From: Tyto alba
Lineage: Eukaryota > Chordata > Aves > Strigiformes > Tytonidae
Length of the DNA stretch: 64,000 nt
Direction: 5' to 3'
NCBI RefSeq assembly: GCF_018691265.1
Contig: NW_024881313.1
Span: 18,841,518 to 18,905,517, forward strand
Shown here in pieces: positions 38,156 to 48,312 of the stretch. The notes under the pieces were generated by a model that saw only the letters and a list, made by a program, of their open reading frames with translations, did not search any database and was not told the DNA's origin. Both the position numbers and the translations under genes were made by a program. Each line of letters starts with the position of its first letter. Position 1 is the first letter of the stretch.

Positions 38156-39753
38156 CAGTGAGATATTTAAACAATCAAAATTACACCAACTCCTTGTGCC
38201 TAAACAGTTGTGAAAGCCAGACTCCCTGATGTCCCTGAGGACCTCTTCAAAGAAAAACACTAGGCACAGAGATTTGGGTGAAAACAAGCCCCCAGGTATT
38301 ACTAGTGCTTGAAGGTAGCTTCTAGCCATAATAAACAGGTAGAACCGCAGCATAACAGAAGCATACACCTTCCCCTGCACAGCAAAATACTCTGCAAACT
38401 TTGGGTGAAAACAGAAGATTTTGACATTGCTATATGTATAAAACTGTTCAGACCCGGGCCTTGCACAAACCCGAGCAAACTGCTCTCCAGAGCCCTGCTG
38501 ATGGGGTTAATAGCCTCATAGCTACAGCAAGTGCACAAACTGAGATGACAGATGCGATGGACACAGAGAATTAAAATGTAATTAACATCACATCCATGAT
38601 ATATGTTTACATTAATTGCTAATCTGATTGTTGCACTATATATAATCCATGAAAAAAATTGAGGGAGCCTGAGCATAAACAGAGAGAGATCTTATACAGG
38701 CACCAGTAAGTATGAAAAATAAATCAGAAAAGCAGTTGTGATCACACAATGCTCTCTGAGCCTGTGGCACAGAAGCAAGAGGTTTGCAATTTATCATGCA
38801 GTTAAGAAGGCAGCAGGAACCCTACAATTCCTATTGTGAAGCTGCAGAATTGTCCTGCAGTCAGCAATTTAGTCTGAACCATTTTATTAAAATACCTTTT
38901 TGTGCTTTGCAATGTAACTTTTGTTTGAGACAATAGGTTTGGATTTAGAGTGAGAAGAGTCTCCAGACTGCAGTGGAGGGCTCTGCAAGCTCAAGAGGAC
39001 AGAGAGCGATTAGCACTCCAGCAGCTCCTCGCTGTGGGTAATCATATTATAATATGCTTTCTTCTCCTGTAGGGTCTGATAAATATATGTATATATAACA
39101 GGTCCAAGATGCATGTTTCTGCCATTTTTAAAGCCTGGTTTCTTACTGTGGCAATAACTTGTTTTCTGTTTAACACAGGCAAGTAAAAAATTGCTAGAAC
39201 ATGGGCATCTTTCCCAGTCTCTTTAAACATACTGGCTTTATAGGAGGGATGAGGCTTTAGCTGCTCCCACTACAAACAGCATAAGGAGCTCACTCTGTCC
39301 TTTGTTGTACCAAGCTTGTTGTGGCTTTCATTTGACAGGATTACATATATGCAAACCGCATAATGCAAATTGTTTTAGCTTAATCTGACATTTATAGCAC
39401 GACTCTATCTTGTTGGTTTGGAGTGCAGGGAAGAAAAATCATACCAATTGCTGCTCCACTTCAAAACTTCTGTACATGTCATGGATCTTTTGGGGCAGAA
39501 ATCTGGCCAAACTGTGAGGTTCCTATTCAACTGTTACCAAGCCTTTGAAAAAAACCTTATGATTTCAACGAAGATTGAATAAATACATTGTCGTCCAGAC
39601 CTGTAACTTTTTATGGCATTAAATACCACTCTAGTTAACAACCAAATTAACATCAAGAGATGGGTCTCAGAAGATGTCCTCCAGCCCTTTGTTTTTCACA
39701 GTTGTAATGGGTCTTTACAGTAATTTCAAGATCCAGTTCAATAATGGAACATA
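38156..39753. other. Gene-free stretch
   Basis: No gene is supported. Overlapping frames occupy 38302-38676 (minus) and 38309-38521 (plus) with no domain. A purine-pyrimidine ATATATGTATATATAA run lies near 39.08 kb. Confidence 0.5.
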
Positions 39754-40255
39754 ACATAAGAATGCAAGACTGGTGTTACTGAGACAGACCATAGGTTTAT
39801 TAAGCCCTGTATCCTGTTCCTGACTGTGGTTAACAATGGATGAATGCAAGAGCAAGGCAAGCAGGTGGTTATATTTCCCCTGAGTTCTTTCCCTGACTCC
39901 AAAAAATTGTAGCTCAGAGACTTTCTGAACAAGAGGTGTTGCCTTTCCATTCAGTGGATGCTGATTGGTTCTTTTAAATGAATTTTATCTAGGTGTGTTT
40001 CTGACACTGTGTAAATTCTTAGTACTCACAGCATTCAGAGTTGAGGGGTTACACATGCTATCTGACTAGTATGTAAAAAACACCTCCTTTGTTTTGAACC
40101 CTTTGCCTGCTGGTGAAATTATATATCTCTTAGATCTTGTAACTGGATGTGTCAGAGCCATGGTTCATTCCCCATTAACCCTTTCTGAGATGCTCCTTAT
40201 TTTATAGATCTCATATACCCTGAAACTATTGTTCCTTAAGGCATATAGATCTTTT
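39754..40255 (-). mobile_element. Ancient CR1-like LINE fragment
   Basis: On the plus strand the order of blocks is ACATAAGAATG (39754), then GACAGACCATAGG and CCCTGTATCCTGTTCCTGAC. After these come a TTTTATCTAG block, then CCTTTGTTTTGAACC. Last is TTTATAGATCTCATATACCC (40201-40220). This is the order and spacing of a CR1-clade element well known in turtles and crocodilians (ACATAAGAA...GGTCAGACCAAAGG...AGTATCCTGTC...GATTTTATAGACCTCTATCATATCC), as I recall it. The element lies on the minus strand with its 3' end at the left. Divergence is high and no frame is open. Exact family and boundaries are uncertain. Confidence 0.6.
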
Positions 40256-40731
40256 TTGAAATAAATTTAGCTTGCAAGCAGAAAGAGATGTAAGCTTTAG
40301 CTTTTTAGCAGGATAGGAAGAAATCATCACTATCTTCAGACGTTATAACAGAATGCGCATTGGCCATAAAACACTTCAGCAGTTTTCCTGTCTCACTCCA
40401 AGAGGAGACTTTTCTTCCAAACTGTCATATCCTGAGTGAGGCAATATTGCTTTTCCAAATTGTGTTCTGTAGCCATACACAAACAGGCTAGCCATCAGAG
40501 GGCTTCCTCCCATCTTCACTGTCCTGTGCACAAATTCCAAAGAGTGAATGCTCTCCACTGTCCTGTATATATTACCACAATAAAGAATTGCACAGCATGC
40601 TTTTCACATTGAGGCAGTGCTTTAAAGGTTTTTCTGAGCCTCTGCTTGCATAAATAAGTTGTGGTTTTTGAGATGGTGGAATAACTACCACATTTCACAC
40701 ATCATCAAGTAGTACAGGAAGTTCCAATATG

Positions 40732-40751
40732 AAAAAAAAAAAAAAAAAAAA
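40732..40751. repeat. Poly(A) run
   Basis: This is a run of 20 consecutive A residues. No polyadenylation signal or flanking duplication was recognised, so it is treated as simple sequence. Confidence 0.85.
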
Positions 40752-41305
40752 GCTTGAAATCATACAAATCTTCAATTCATACTGACTCAGCATTATCTTC
40801 CAGTTCTATCATTTACAGGAAATGGACAATTATGAAGTTTCTAAGCATGCTCAGTTATCTTGGGCTCATTTCAGAACTGATTGTTGTCTTTTCAAGCCTG
40901 TCTCTTTTGAGTAACACAGAGTTGTGATGTACAATATTCAAGTATACCTTGAGAACAAATCAATAAAACAGTGGGTGCCTTAGCTCAGGAGTTTCTCTCC
41001 AAACTAGCTACAACGCCTTCAACCACAAATCTTTGCTCCCTTCCTGACCACAACAACATCAGAGATGGATCTTCTGTTCAGCTTCCAGTAACCAGGAGGT
41101 GGAGTTGTGAGGCTTCAGCATGGCCCAGCCTAACTCATATCCCACCAGCCTCCTCAGATGATCGGTCTACTAGAGATCTATCTTCTGAAAATAAAAACTG
41201 TGAAAAAAACATTAAATTTTTCATAGATTGTAAAGCCCCTGAGCCATCACCTTTCTGAATTTGCTGCACAGACATATTTTGTGTGGTTAGCAGAAGCCAG
41301 TACTT

Positions 41306-41343
41306 CGGGGCGGGGGAGGAGGGGGTATGTGTGTGTGTGTGTG
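41306..41343. repeat. G-rich tract followed by (TG)n
   Basis: A GGGGCGGGGGAGGAGGGGG tract runs directly into about eight TG units. The G tract has runs of 4, 5, 2 and 5, so it is close to, but not, a canonical three-tetrad quadruplex motif. The TG part may form left-handed DNA. Confidence 0.75.
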
Positions 41344-41830
41344 AACATTGTTGGAGAAATGGTGCAGGGAAAGGAAAACAATATAAAATTGTCTGCAGCC
41401 AGCCCTGCTCAGACAATATGGATCTGAATTTCAATTCACTGTAAACGAGCAGCCCATCTCCAAACGTGTCAGCAGTTTTAATATCATGTCATCCAATGAA
41501 CACAGGATGTGTTCTGGGAATCAGAAAATACTTCTGCATTCATGGGAGAGAAGATATTTTGTCTTGTTTTACTAATTTCTTCTACTAAATTGTACCTCAC
41601 TTAGTGTCTTGCTGATGGTAAAGATCAGCATTTACTTTTTGGCATTGTTGAACACCACAGTGAGTTTACACATGCTTCCAGACTGCTGTACAGAAAGAAG
41701 TAGCAAATCACTCTACAGAGAGTGACATTTCGTCTTCTGCTGTGAAGTCTGAGTGTACCACTGGTGAACACACTTTTTAAGGTGAACTGACTATTTGAAA
41801 TTACAGTTTGCTTGAAAATACTGAGCTAGT

Positions 41831-41914
41831 TCTTCAGCTGCTGAAGACTGGCAAGGATCCATTTAATTCAATGGAGATGTGCTAATTTGAATTGAAGAGC
41901 TGAACCTCTGTGCC
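41831..41914. repeat. Ancient amniote palindromic repeat (decayed hairpin)
   Basis: The centre CCATTTAATTCAATGG is itself palindromic. Outward, TTCAGCTG...GACTGGC on the left mirrors GCTAATTTG...GAGCTGAA on the right. This fits the recalled hairpin repeat CAGCTGGTGTAAATTGGC-ATAGCTCCATTGACTTCAATGG-AGCTATGCC, which is widespread in turtles and crocodiles. The copy is old and non-coding. Confidence 0.5.
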
Positions 41915-43167
41915 CACCCGTATTAAATTATTATTATATTAGACAGATTACAGATAATTATAATCCTGCATGTTTCAGTTTATTGACACAGTGTCTCTGG
42001 GAGCACTCTCTGAAAGGAATTTAGCCAGTCATCTGCCATTCACTTCACTTATAGAAACACACATACAGGCTCCCAAACTAAAATAGCAGAAAACCCAACC
42101 CAGAAATATAAGACTATAAAACCACAGCAACTGGAAGAGAAATTATAGGCTGGTCTAACATTTGATCTGCTTTCAACTGATAGTAAAAACATTGCCAACC
42201 AAGCTGGCAAGACTTGAATTACTCCTTAAAAGGCAATTCATGATCCTTGTCATGCAACATCAATCCATACACATAAGCCCTGTCCCATTCCGTTCTGGAC
42301 CAGGGCTGCTCTCAGCACTCTTCAGACCATAAGGTTTCTTCTTATTTTTGTTTATCAAGAACAGATGTCTCCTGCCTGACAGTATATTACTGCCTTTGAT
42401 CTGTTTGCTCTGGGAGGAGGTGGAGAGCCACAGACTTGCCTCCTGCTACCCACTGACCTTAGTGCCACAGCACAGAGACTCACCACAACGTCACGGGAGG
42501 CCCATCATGTTACAGAGATGCTGCCCCACTGCTGTGATGGAGATGCTGCTTCACTGCTGCCTCATGCCCTGTCCTGCTCCACAGTGAAGACTAAACAAAG
42601 GTAATGTTACCTCCTGTCTGGATGTTCCCATGACATTTGGAAGGAAAGAGGGTTTTGCAGTCCATCGAATCCCTCCTTTCTCTTTGTTTTTTTCCCCTGT
42701 GTGCTCATTTCACCAGTAAAAGACTGTGAATCTGCTTTAACAGATAAGGCTAAACCCTCTATATGTTGTAGTTAGTCTTTGTCTGTCAGAAAAGGAGGGT
42801 TTCATTTCATCCTACATTGTTAAATAGAAAGTTGTGAACTACACTGCACATCTTATCATGTATGGTGGGAGAGGTACTACAACCATCTTAGCATGCCATC
42901 TATGCAAACAAATTTAACCACACCAAATCTTAATCAAAAGACAGATTATCCCATTTCTGGTACCCGAGCTAGCCCACAAACCACTATATTCCCATACATC
43001 TGGGATGAAAACCCCCTGCAACAGCACAGACTGGGGCCAGCCATGGGTGGTGGGGAAGAGGCAGCTGAACCCAAGTCTGCCCTGGGCTCTTGTGGCAGGG
43101 AAGGGCATCCATGTGCTGGGTTGCATCTGAGCAGCGCAGCCAGCAGAACAAGACACGTGCTCATTCC
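41915..43167. other. Gene-free stretch
   Basis: No gene is supported. Composition shifts from AT-rich to GC-rich at about 42.35 kb and again after 43.0 kb. The 175-codon minus frame at 42914-43441 runs across the start of the CR1 and into the LTR, and is therefore a composite chance frame. Confidence 0.5.
42515..42564. repeat. Two-copy 25-bp tandem repeat
   Basis: GAGATGCTGC-CACTGCTG recurs with a 25-base period (42515 and 42540). There are a few substitutions between the copies. Confidence 0.6.
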
Positions 43168-43297
43168 CCTCTGTTAGGCACTGGTGGGACCACATCTGGC
43201 GTGCTGTGTCTAGATTTGGGTTCCCCAGTACGGTAAAGATCTTAACAAACTGGAGATTGCACTGGAGGGGCATCAAGAAGATTACAGGGTGGGAGCA
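43168..43297 (+). mobile_element. CR1 LINE, left part of a copy split by an LTR
   Basis: Plus-strand CR1 ORF2 sequence begins at about 43168. It encodes a decayed version of the conserved RPHLE-CVQ-W-PQY block near the end of the reverse transcriptase frame (here GPHLACCVQIWVPQY). It stops abruptly at the solo LTR. The right part resumes after 44371, so this is one CR1 insertion interrupted later. Its own 5' end is truncated. The last five bases (43293-43297, GAGCA) are the LTR target site. Confidence 0.8.
43293..43297. repeat. Left target-site duplication of the LTR
   Basis: GAGCA immediately precedes the TG start of the LTR and is repeated exactly at 44372-44376. A 5-bp duplication fits ERVL-type integration. 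Confidence 0.85.
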
Positions 43298-43454
43298 TGT
43301 CCTGGGTTGAGTGAGTGGTGGAGTTTTTTGGTGGCAGGGGAGGGGGCTATCGGGGCGGCCCCCTGTGAGAAGCTTCTCGAAGCTCCCCCAGCTCCACGTC
43401 AGCTCCACTTCTGTTTGGGAAATCGAGCCAATTGGCTGCACCTCTGCGATAACG

Positions 43455-43461
43455 TATTTAA
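43455..43461 (+). promoter_or_regulatory. TATA-like box of the solo LTR
   Basis: TATTTAA lies about 160 bases into the LTR, followed by AGAAGGGACG. It is the only TATA-like word in the otherwise GC-rich U3, so it is the likely core promoter. Confidence 0.5.
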
Positions 43462-43790
43462 GAAGGGACGTGGTGACGGGCAGTCAGACTTGTGAGGAGG
43501 AGTTGCTGCAGCTGCATGAACACCAAGGTCAGTGGAGGAACGGAGGAAGAAAGGAGGGGGGAGGTGTGCCGGAGCAGAGACCCCCCTGTATCCTGTGGTG
43601 AGACGGCAGGGCGGCCCCCCCCCTGCCACCCATGAAGATCTACGGTGGAGCAGGCATTGATTTGTGGCCTGTCGTTCCTGCTCGGCTAATCAAGGTTCTG
43701 TGCCCGAAGAAGGCCGGGGTCTCATGGGAAAAGGTAGCCCCGCTGCTGTAATTCAGTGCTGGGAGGATTGCAGCATGCGGGGGAGTCCCA

Positions 43791-43928
43791 CGCCGGAGCA
43801 GCTCAGGAAGGGCTGCAGCCGTGGGAGAGAATCCAGTCGGAGGAAGTTAGTGACCCATGACGGAGCAGTGTTGGGAAAGCTGCGGCCCATGGGAGGAATT
43901 CAAGTCAGAGAAAGTTTGTGGAGGACTG
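43791..43928 (+). repeat. 68-bp imperfect tandem repeat inside the LTR
   Basis: The block CGGAGCAG...CAGTCGGAGGAAGTT starting at 43793 recurs from 43861 as CGGAGCAG...CAGTCAGAGAAAGTT. Both units contain a GGGAGA/GGAGGAAT-CA centre. Two copies with moderate divergence are visible. Confidence 0.65.
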
Positions 43929-44088
43929 TCTCCTGTGAGAGGGGGACCACGATGGATCAGGGGGTAACAAGTTTTGGACACTCCCCTCACCGAACATGAA
44001 GGAAGTGGCAGCACTGACTGCACCCCCCATTCCCTGCCCCTGCGCCGCTGGGGGAGGAGGTAGAGATATCGGGAGCAGAGCTGAGCCC

Positions 44089-44111
44089 GGGAAGAAGGGA
44101 GGGGTGGGGGG
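44089..44111 (+). other. G-quadruplex-type motif in the LTR
   Basis: Four runs of three or more G (GGG, GGG, GGGG, GGGGGG) are separated by loops of 5, 1 and 1 bases. This satisfies the usual G3+N1-7 rule on the plus strand. It lies about 70 bases before the AATAAA signal. Confidence 0.7.
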
Positions 44112-44177
44112 AAGGTGTTCTCAAGATGTGGCAATGCTTCTCACTGTCTTACTCTGTTATGTGTTGTTAGTGTCTGC

Positions 44178-44183
44178 AATAAA
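44178..44183 (+). terminator. Polyadenylation signal of the LTR
   Basis: AATAAA is followed by a TGTATGTTCTTTTTTTCTT segment that fits a GU/U-rich downstream element. It therefore marks the R/U5 region. Confidence 0.6.
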
Positions 44184-44371
44184 TGTATGTTCTTTTTTTC
44201 TTCCCCTAACGAGTCTGCCTTTTGCTCGTGATCATAAAAGGGGGATTTTCCCCCATCCCAGTCCTATCTTGAACCCCAAGCCTGGCTCTCTGTCCCTTCT
44301 CATTGCCGGAGGGGAAGGGAGAGAGAGGTGCTGCATTGTGGTTGGCTGCCAATCAGGCCTAAACCACGACA

Positions 44372-44376
44372 GAGCA
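44372..44376. repeat. Right target-site duplication of the LTR
   Basis: GAGCA directly follows the CA end of the LTR and matches 43293-43297 exactly. Confidence 0.85.
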
Positions 44377-44797
44377 CAAATCAGGACTGTAAATATGTAA
44401 AGAGACTGAAAGTATTAGATTTGTTCAGTTTGAAGATGAGAAGGCTAAGGGAAGATCTTATTGCCTTCTTCAACTACCTCATGGGAGGATATAGAGAAGA
44501 TGAAGCCAGACTCTTCCCAGAGATGAACTGTGAAATGACAAGAGACAACAGACACAACTTGCAACAAGAGAAATTGTACAAGATGTCAGGAAAAGTGTCT
44601 TCACAGTGAGAGTAAACAAATTCTGGAACAAGCTATCCAGAGCATTTCTGTCATTTCCCTCTTTGGAGATACTCAAAACACAACTGGGCAGTCAAGCAAC
44701 TTGGTCTAGCTTTGAAGTTAGTTCTGCTTTGAGCCAGGCATTGGACCATGTGACCTCCAGGGTCCCCTCCAACCTGAACCATTTTGTGATGCTCTAT
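44377..44797 (+). mobile_element. CR1 LINE, right part of the split copy
   Basis: CR1 sequence resumes with the part of ORF2 encoding FSLKMRRLREDLIAFF (44427 onward). It continues through the GGATATAGAGAAGATG and GGAACAAGCTATCCAGAG blocks, and ends with the 3' untranslated words GTGACCTCCAGGGTCCCC and TCCAACCTGAACCATTTTGTG before 44797. The frame is broken in several places. The terminal ATTCTATG units are degenerate (ATGCTCTATGG), so this CR1 is older than the copy at 53 kb. Confidence 0.88.
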
Positions 44798-47309
44798 GGC
44801 ATGGTAGTCAGAGAAATAGATATTTTGAGGGGATGTAAGGTGGTGCAGGTCTCTGAGAGACCAATGGACTCATAAGGTCCAGATGTTGCTTCTGAACCTG
44901 CTCTCAAAATCCCATGTGACCAACCAGTCTGAGGCAGTTTATGCATCGTTGACTCCCAGTGAACCTGGAGAAAATATAAATGATTGTATTGTGCAAGCAA
45001 TTGCCCATTGCCAACAGCAAGACTTTCAGCCTAACCTAGGATCACTTCATCATCTTTTCCAAATGAAAATTAGGGATACATATAGTGATATAGATTAATT
45101 GTATTTGAAGGATACCTGGTCTGTAGATATGGAGGCCATCAGACAGGAAAAGAAAACATCTATGAATAACATATACTAGCATCCAGTACTGCGGAAATCC
45201 ACCCGTATTATCTGCCAACTTATCTGGAATGGAAATCAGCCGGGAGGGATTGCAGTTAGGTGAGGAATGTGAAAACATTATTTTAATGTTTAGTGAGTAC
45301 TTTCCAGGGCAATATTAACATTAATAATTTCTGCTGGCATTTGGACCTTCGTTGTCACCCACTCACTTTGGCATCATATCATACCTAAAAACTTTTGCCA
45401 TTTAAGCTAGTAAGTAACATCCTGCGATATTCCCACTAGCACTTAACTTACAATTTGTCATCATTCCGCATTCCCAGTTCATCTGTTTGTACAATTTTTT
45501 AATTTCTTCTTCCATATATGGATAATGCCATGTGTTGAAGAGGGCAGTATCCAGAATCATTTACAGCCTATGCAGGTCCAAATTTCACTAGACAGTTCTC
45601 TCCATGAATCTGGTTAATTAACTGTACTACCACCTCTGTGTAGTCTAGGATCTAGGAGATCTTTGTAATTTAAAAATAGGAGCCACCCACTGCCCTTTTC
45701 ATGAATTGAAACTGCTGCTGAAGCCAGCAGACTTGTGTGCACAGGAGGGATCATAAGACAATGGTCTCACCATGGTCATCCTGTGGTATATAAACATGGC
45801 TTATGCCACGGACATATGCCTATATAGTACACCACAGTGCCATAGAAAAGTACCCAAAGCAGCTGAAATACTGATAGGTTCTTTCAGTGATCCATCAGGA
45901 TGGTTTATTTATTTCTCACCTTTAACAACAGCCTATATAGTTACTACAGTATCTTCTTGCAATTATGAGAGAGGTACCTCCAGATGCTGATTACGTTGAT
46001 CTTGGCAAGAAAAATTGCTAGCAGGCAGTTCAGCAAGGTCGGACTGACCTCCAACACACTTGAGGCGCCTTGGCATGAGAGAAGCCTTTGGGGGATCACT
46101 GGCCAATATAAGGAACATGATGAAGCAGCTATATGAAATGTATAAGTAGTAATATTCCCAATAAGAACCTAGCTTTTCATAGCTGCAAGATTTTTAGTTT
46201 ATTTTCTTGTAAGAACTCTAGTGTAACTTTAGGTCAGGAGTGGCCAGCTCTCTACAGACCCAGAATTAAGAATTAAAATGAACAACAGTGAATAGCCATA
46301 AGCTTTTAAAAAGCACTGGGTTTCATACTTTGCTGATATTTTACAACTATCTTTATTGCAATAAAATTACACAAAAACAAAAATATGACTGGCATCTTTA
46401 TTGTATGTTTATTTTTGAAACCTTTTGATGCATTTTCAGCATATCAAGTGAGTTGAACACAACATGCTCGACAGTGGGGCATGTGCCTTTTGGAGTAACT
46501 GGAGCTCAGGAGACATTGCCTTGCACTGAGACATGACCCCAGCTTGTCTCTCCACGTGGCGCTTTTCCCCATGGCTGGGAAGCGCGGAGGAGCAGATGGC
46601 CACTGAGGCCAGTTGCTGCCCGTGCTCCTCCAAAGGTGCCTTGGGGTGGGGGAAGCAGCCCCCAGGGCTCCAGGTGTGGCTCTGAGAGCTGCACCGCCAA
46701 GGGCAGCCATCCAGCTATGGAAACTAGCTGGCCCCCTGAGCTCTGTGCTTTCCACCAGGACCATGGGGGGGACCTGAAGCAGAGGAAAGGAAGGGCAGAG
46801 GGCTGTGGTAGTCTGATAGTGGGCAGGGGTTTTTTGCCAAACATTTTTTCTCGCTGTCTTTTGTATGTAAATGTGTGGGGATTTACTGGAGAGGGAATTC
46901 ATGTGTTGCTATGAGCAGTGAGCATCCTATACAATTCTTACAGTAATAGATAATCTACAAATTCATAGTGGCTCTTTTAGTTCCTTATGAATGGCTCAGA
47001 AGTATATAAAAGATGCAAGTTAAATATATATATATATTTCTTAAAGGTATACAATCAGTGAGAAGTGACTATTTAAGGTCTAATACAGAGTGGCAACCAG
47101 CACAGTCTTCAAAGGTTGAAGCGCTTTATCCGTGGTGTGATCTCACTGTCCAGTTTATAGCAAATACAGAAGGGTTGAGTCTGACTGTTAGCAACAAGAC
47201 AGCCATAGGCAGAAAATACTTACAAAAAATACTGGTCACCAGAACAAAGGAAAATTCTCTTTTAGTTCCACCCCCACAAACACTATATTCAATGCAAAAC
47301 TGTGAAAGA

Positions 47310-47340
<31 letters not shown>

Positions 47341-47585
47341 TGATTATTTCAAACAAACTAAAGTGCTCAGCTCTAGACCTAAAAAAAGACAGTACTGATA
47401 TGGGCATATAGAAGATGCTACTTTTCAGGGAAGCATTTGCCTTGCTAACACCCTGTCTATCTGTGAGACAAAAAATTACACAAACATATGAAGATGTTAA
47501 AATGGGGTTATCCACAGGGGTAAGCACATTCACAAGAGGGGGAGGCTGAAAGTCTGCATTTGCCAGTTACCCAGCACACTACTAC
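44798..47585. other. Gene-free stretch
   Basis: No gene is supported. A GC-rich patch at 46.44-46.82 kb is open in several frames on both strands without a recognisable domain. AT-dinucleotide and A runs occur near 47.03 and 47.31 kb. Confidence 0.5.
47312..47338. repeat. Poly(A) run
   Basis: These 27 A residues are the longest pure homopolymer in the window. There is no clear polyadenylation signal upstream, so it may be simple sequence rather than a retrocopy tail. Confidence 0.88.
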
Positions 47586-48312
47586 TTGCTCTTTCTAAAT
47601 GGACAGTGTCGGCTCCTCTTCTTAAGCCCTTGTTGCAGGGCTTGTTCTTCTCTGAGGAGCCCCTGCCCGGTTGCATCTAACCCAGGTGTGTATGGGCCTC
47701 GGGCCTGGGGTGTCTCCCATTGCAGACACACCATCTCTCCCACTTCCTAAGTGATCCCACCTAAGTGACTGAAATGACAACTCCCTTAGTCAGTCCCTGA
47801 GGTTTCTGTAATCATTAATTGATAACCAATGCTCATCTCCTTGCAAAGCTCTTGGAGCTGCAGCTTCTTTAAAGTCTCACCTTGAATGAAGTCTGTTTCC
47901 ATGCGCTCCTTTTTACAGGAGAAAAGAAAGAATCCACTTAAACAGATCTCTCTTTTTTTCAGTGTTATACTCTTTGTCAATCTGGGGGTTCACTGCAGCT
48001 TGTGAGGTACAAGGTACCCTTCTTCTCAATCTGACCTCTTGTAGTTCCTTTCTATGCAATTTACTGCTCCACAGCAAACTGCTTGTCAGCACCTTCTGGT
48101 GATGAGCTCTCACTTAGGATTTCAAACAACTCCCCCAGAAACACTTTTGCCCTTTCTATGTCTGTCTCATGAGCAAAGACATTTATTTTCCCAGTCTCTG
48201 AGCACAAACCACAGTCTATATCCCATGAACGACAAGGTCTCAACACAAAAAACTTCTGAAGTAACAACAAAGCATACCTAAATCTCCACCCAGCTTCATT
48301 TGCATTGGCCAA
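47586..48312 (-). pseudogene. Decayed coding-like tract, possibly retroelement-derived
   Basis: On the minus strand one frame runs from 47980 to about 47586 with only two stops in about 130 codons. It contains a Leu/Lys/Gln/Glu-rich segment (ETLKKLQLQELCKE, 47924-47883) and a basic C-terminal run (KKRSRHCPFRKSK) ending in a stop. A second frame upstream (48061-48312) carries a well-mixed, protein-like sequence of 83 codons. Amino-acid usage is unlike the surrounding AT-rich translations. The LKKLQLQELCKE segment loosely resembles the first helix of a SAP-type DNA-binding motif, which some retroelement Gag proteins carry. I cannot name the family. Alternatives are an old processed gene or chance. 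Confidence 0.3.

Larger units (their letters stand above)
40256..41830. other. Gene-free stretch
   Basis: No gene is supported. The stretch contains a 20-base A run and a G-rich/TG tract (both listed). Short frames near 40.97-41.43 kb oppose each other and have no domain. Confidence 0.5.
43298..44371 (+). mobile_element. Solo LTR (1,074 bp), ERVL-like, inserted in a CR1
   Basis: The element starts TGTCCTGGGTTG and ends AAACCACGACA, so the ends are TG...CA with matching inverted termini (the reversed end reads TGTCGTGGTTT). It is bounded by a perfect 5-bp duplication GAGCA. A TATTTAA box at 43455-43461 and AATAAA at 44178-44183 place U3, R and U5 in plus orientation. The long GC-rich R region between them contains a 68-bp tandem repeat and a G-quadruplex-type tract. 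No primer-binding site, gag, pol or env follows, so it is a solo LTR. Open frames inside it are composition artefacts. The terminal words and 5-bp duplication suggest the ERVL class, but the family is not named. Confidence 0.88.

Noticed and set aside
40490..40510. Possible CTCF-like site (CCATCAGAGGGCTT)
   Set aside because: Three departures from the core consensus.
42914..43441. 175-codon minus-strand open frame
   Set aside because: It crosses unique DNA, the start of a plus-strand CR1 and the start of the solo LTR, so it cannot be one gene. Openness follows from GC-rich composition.
43996..44400. 134-codon plus-strand frame with a hydrophobic segment
   Set aside because: It lies inside the solo LTR and runs across its right end into CR1, with no viral or host domain. 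It is a composition artefact.
46444..46902. Overlapping long frames on both strands (up to 152 codons)
   Set aside because: Several frames are open at once on both strands in a GC-rich patch, none with a domain. This is typical of biased composition rather than a gene.
47126..47533. 135-codon minus-strand frame
   Set aside because: It contains a long Phe run encoded by the poly(A) tract and has no domain, so it is not a gene.
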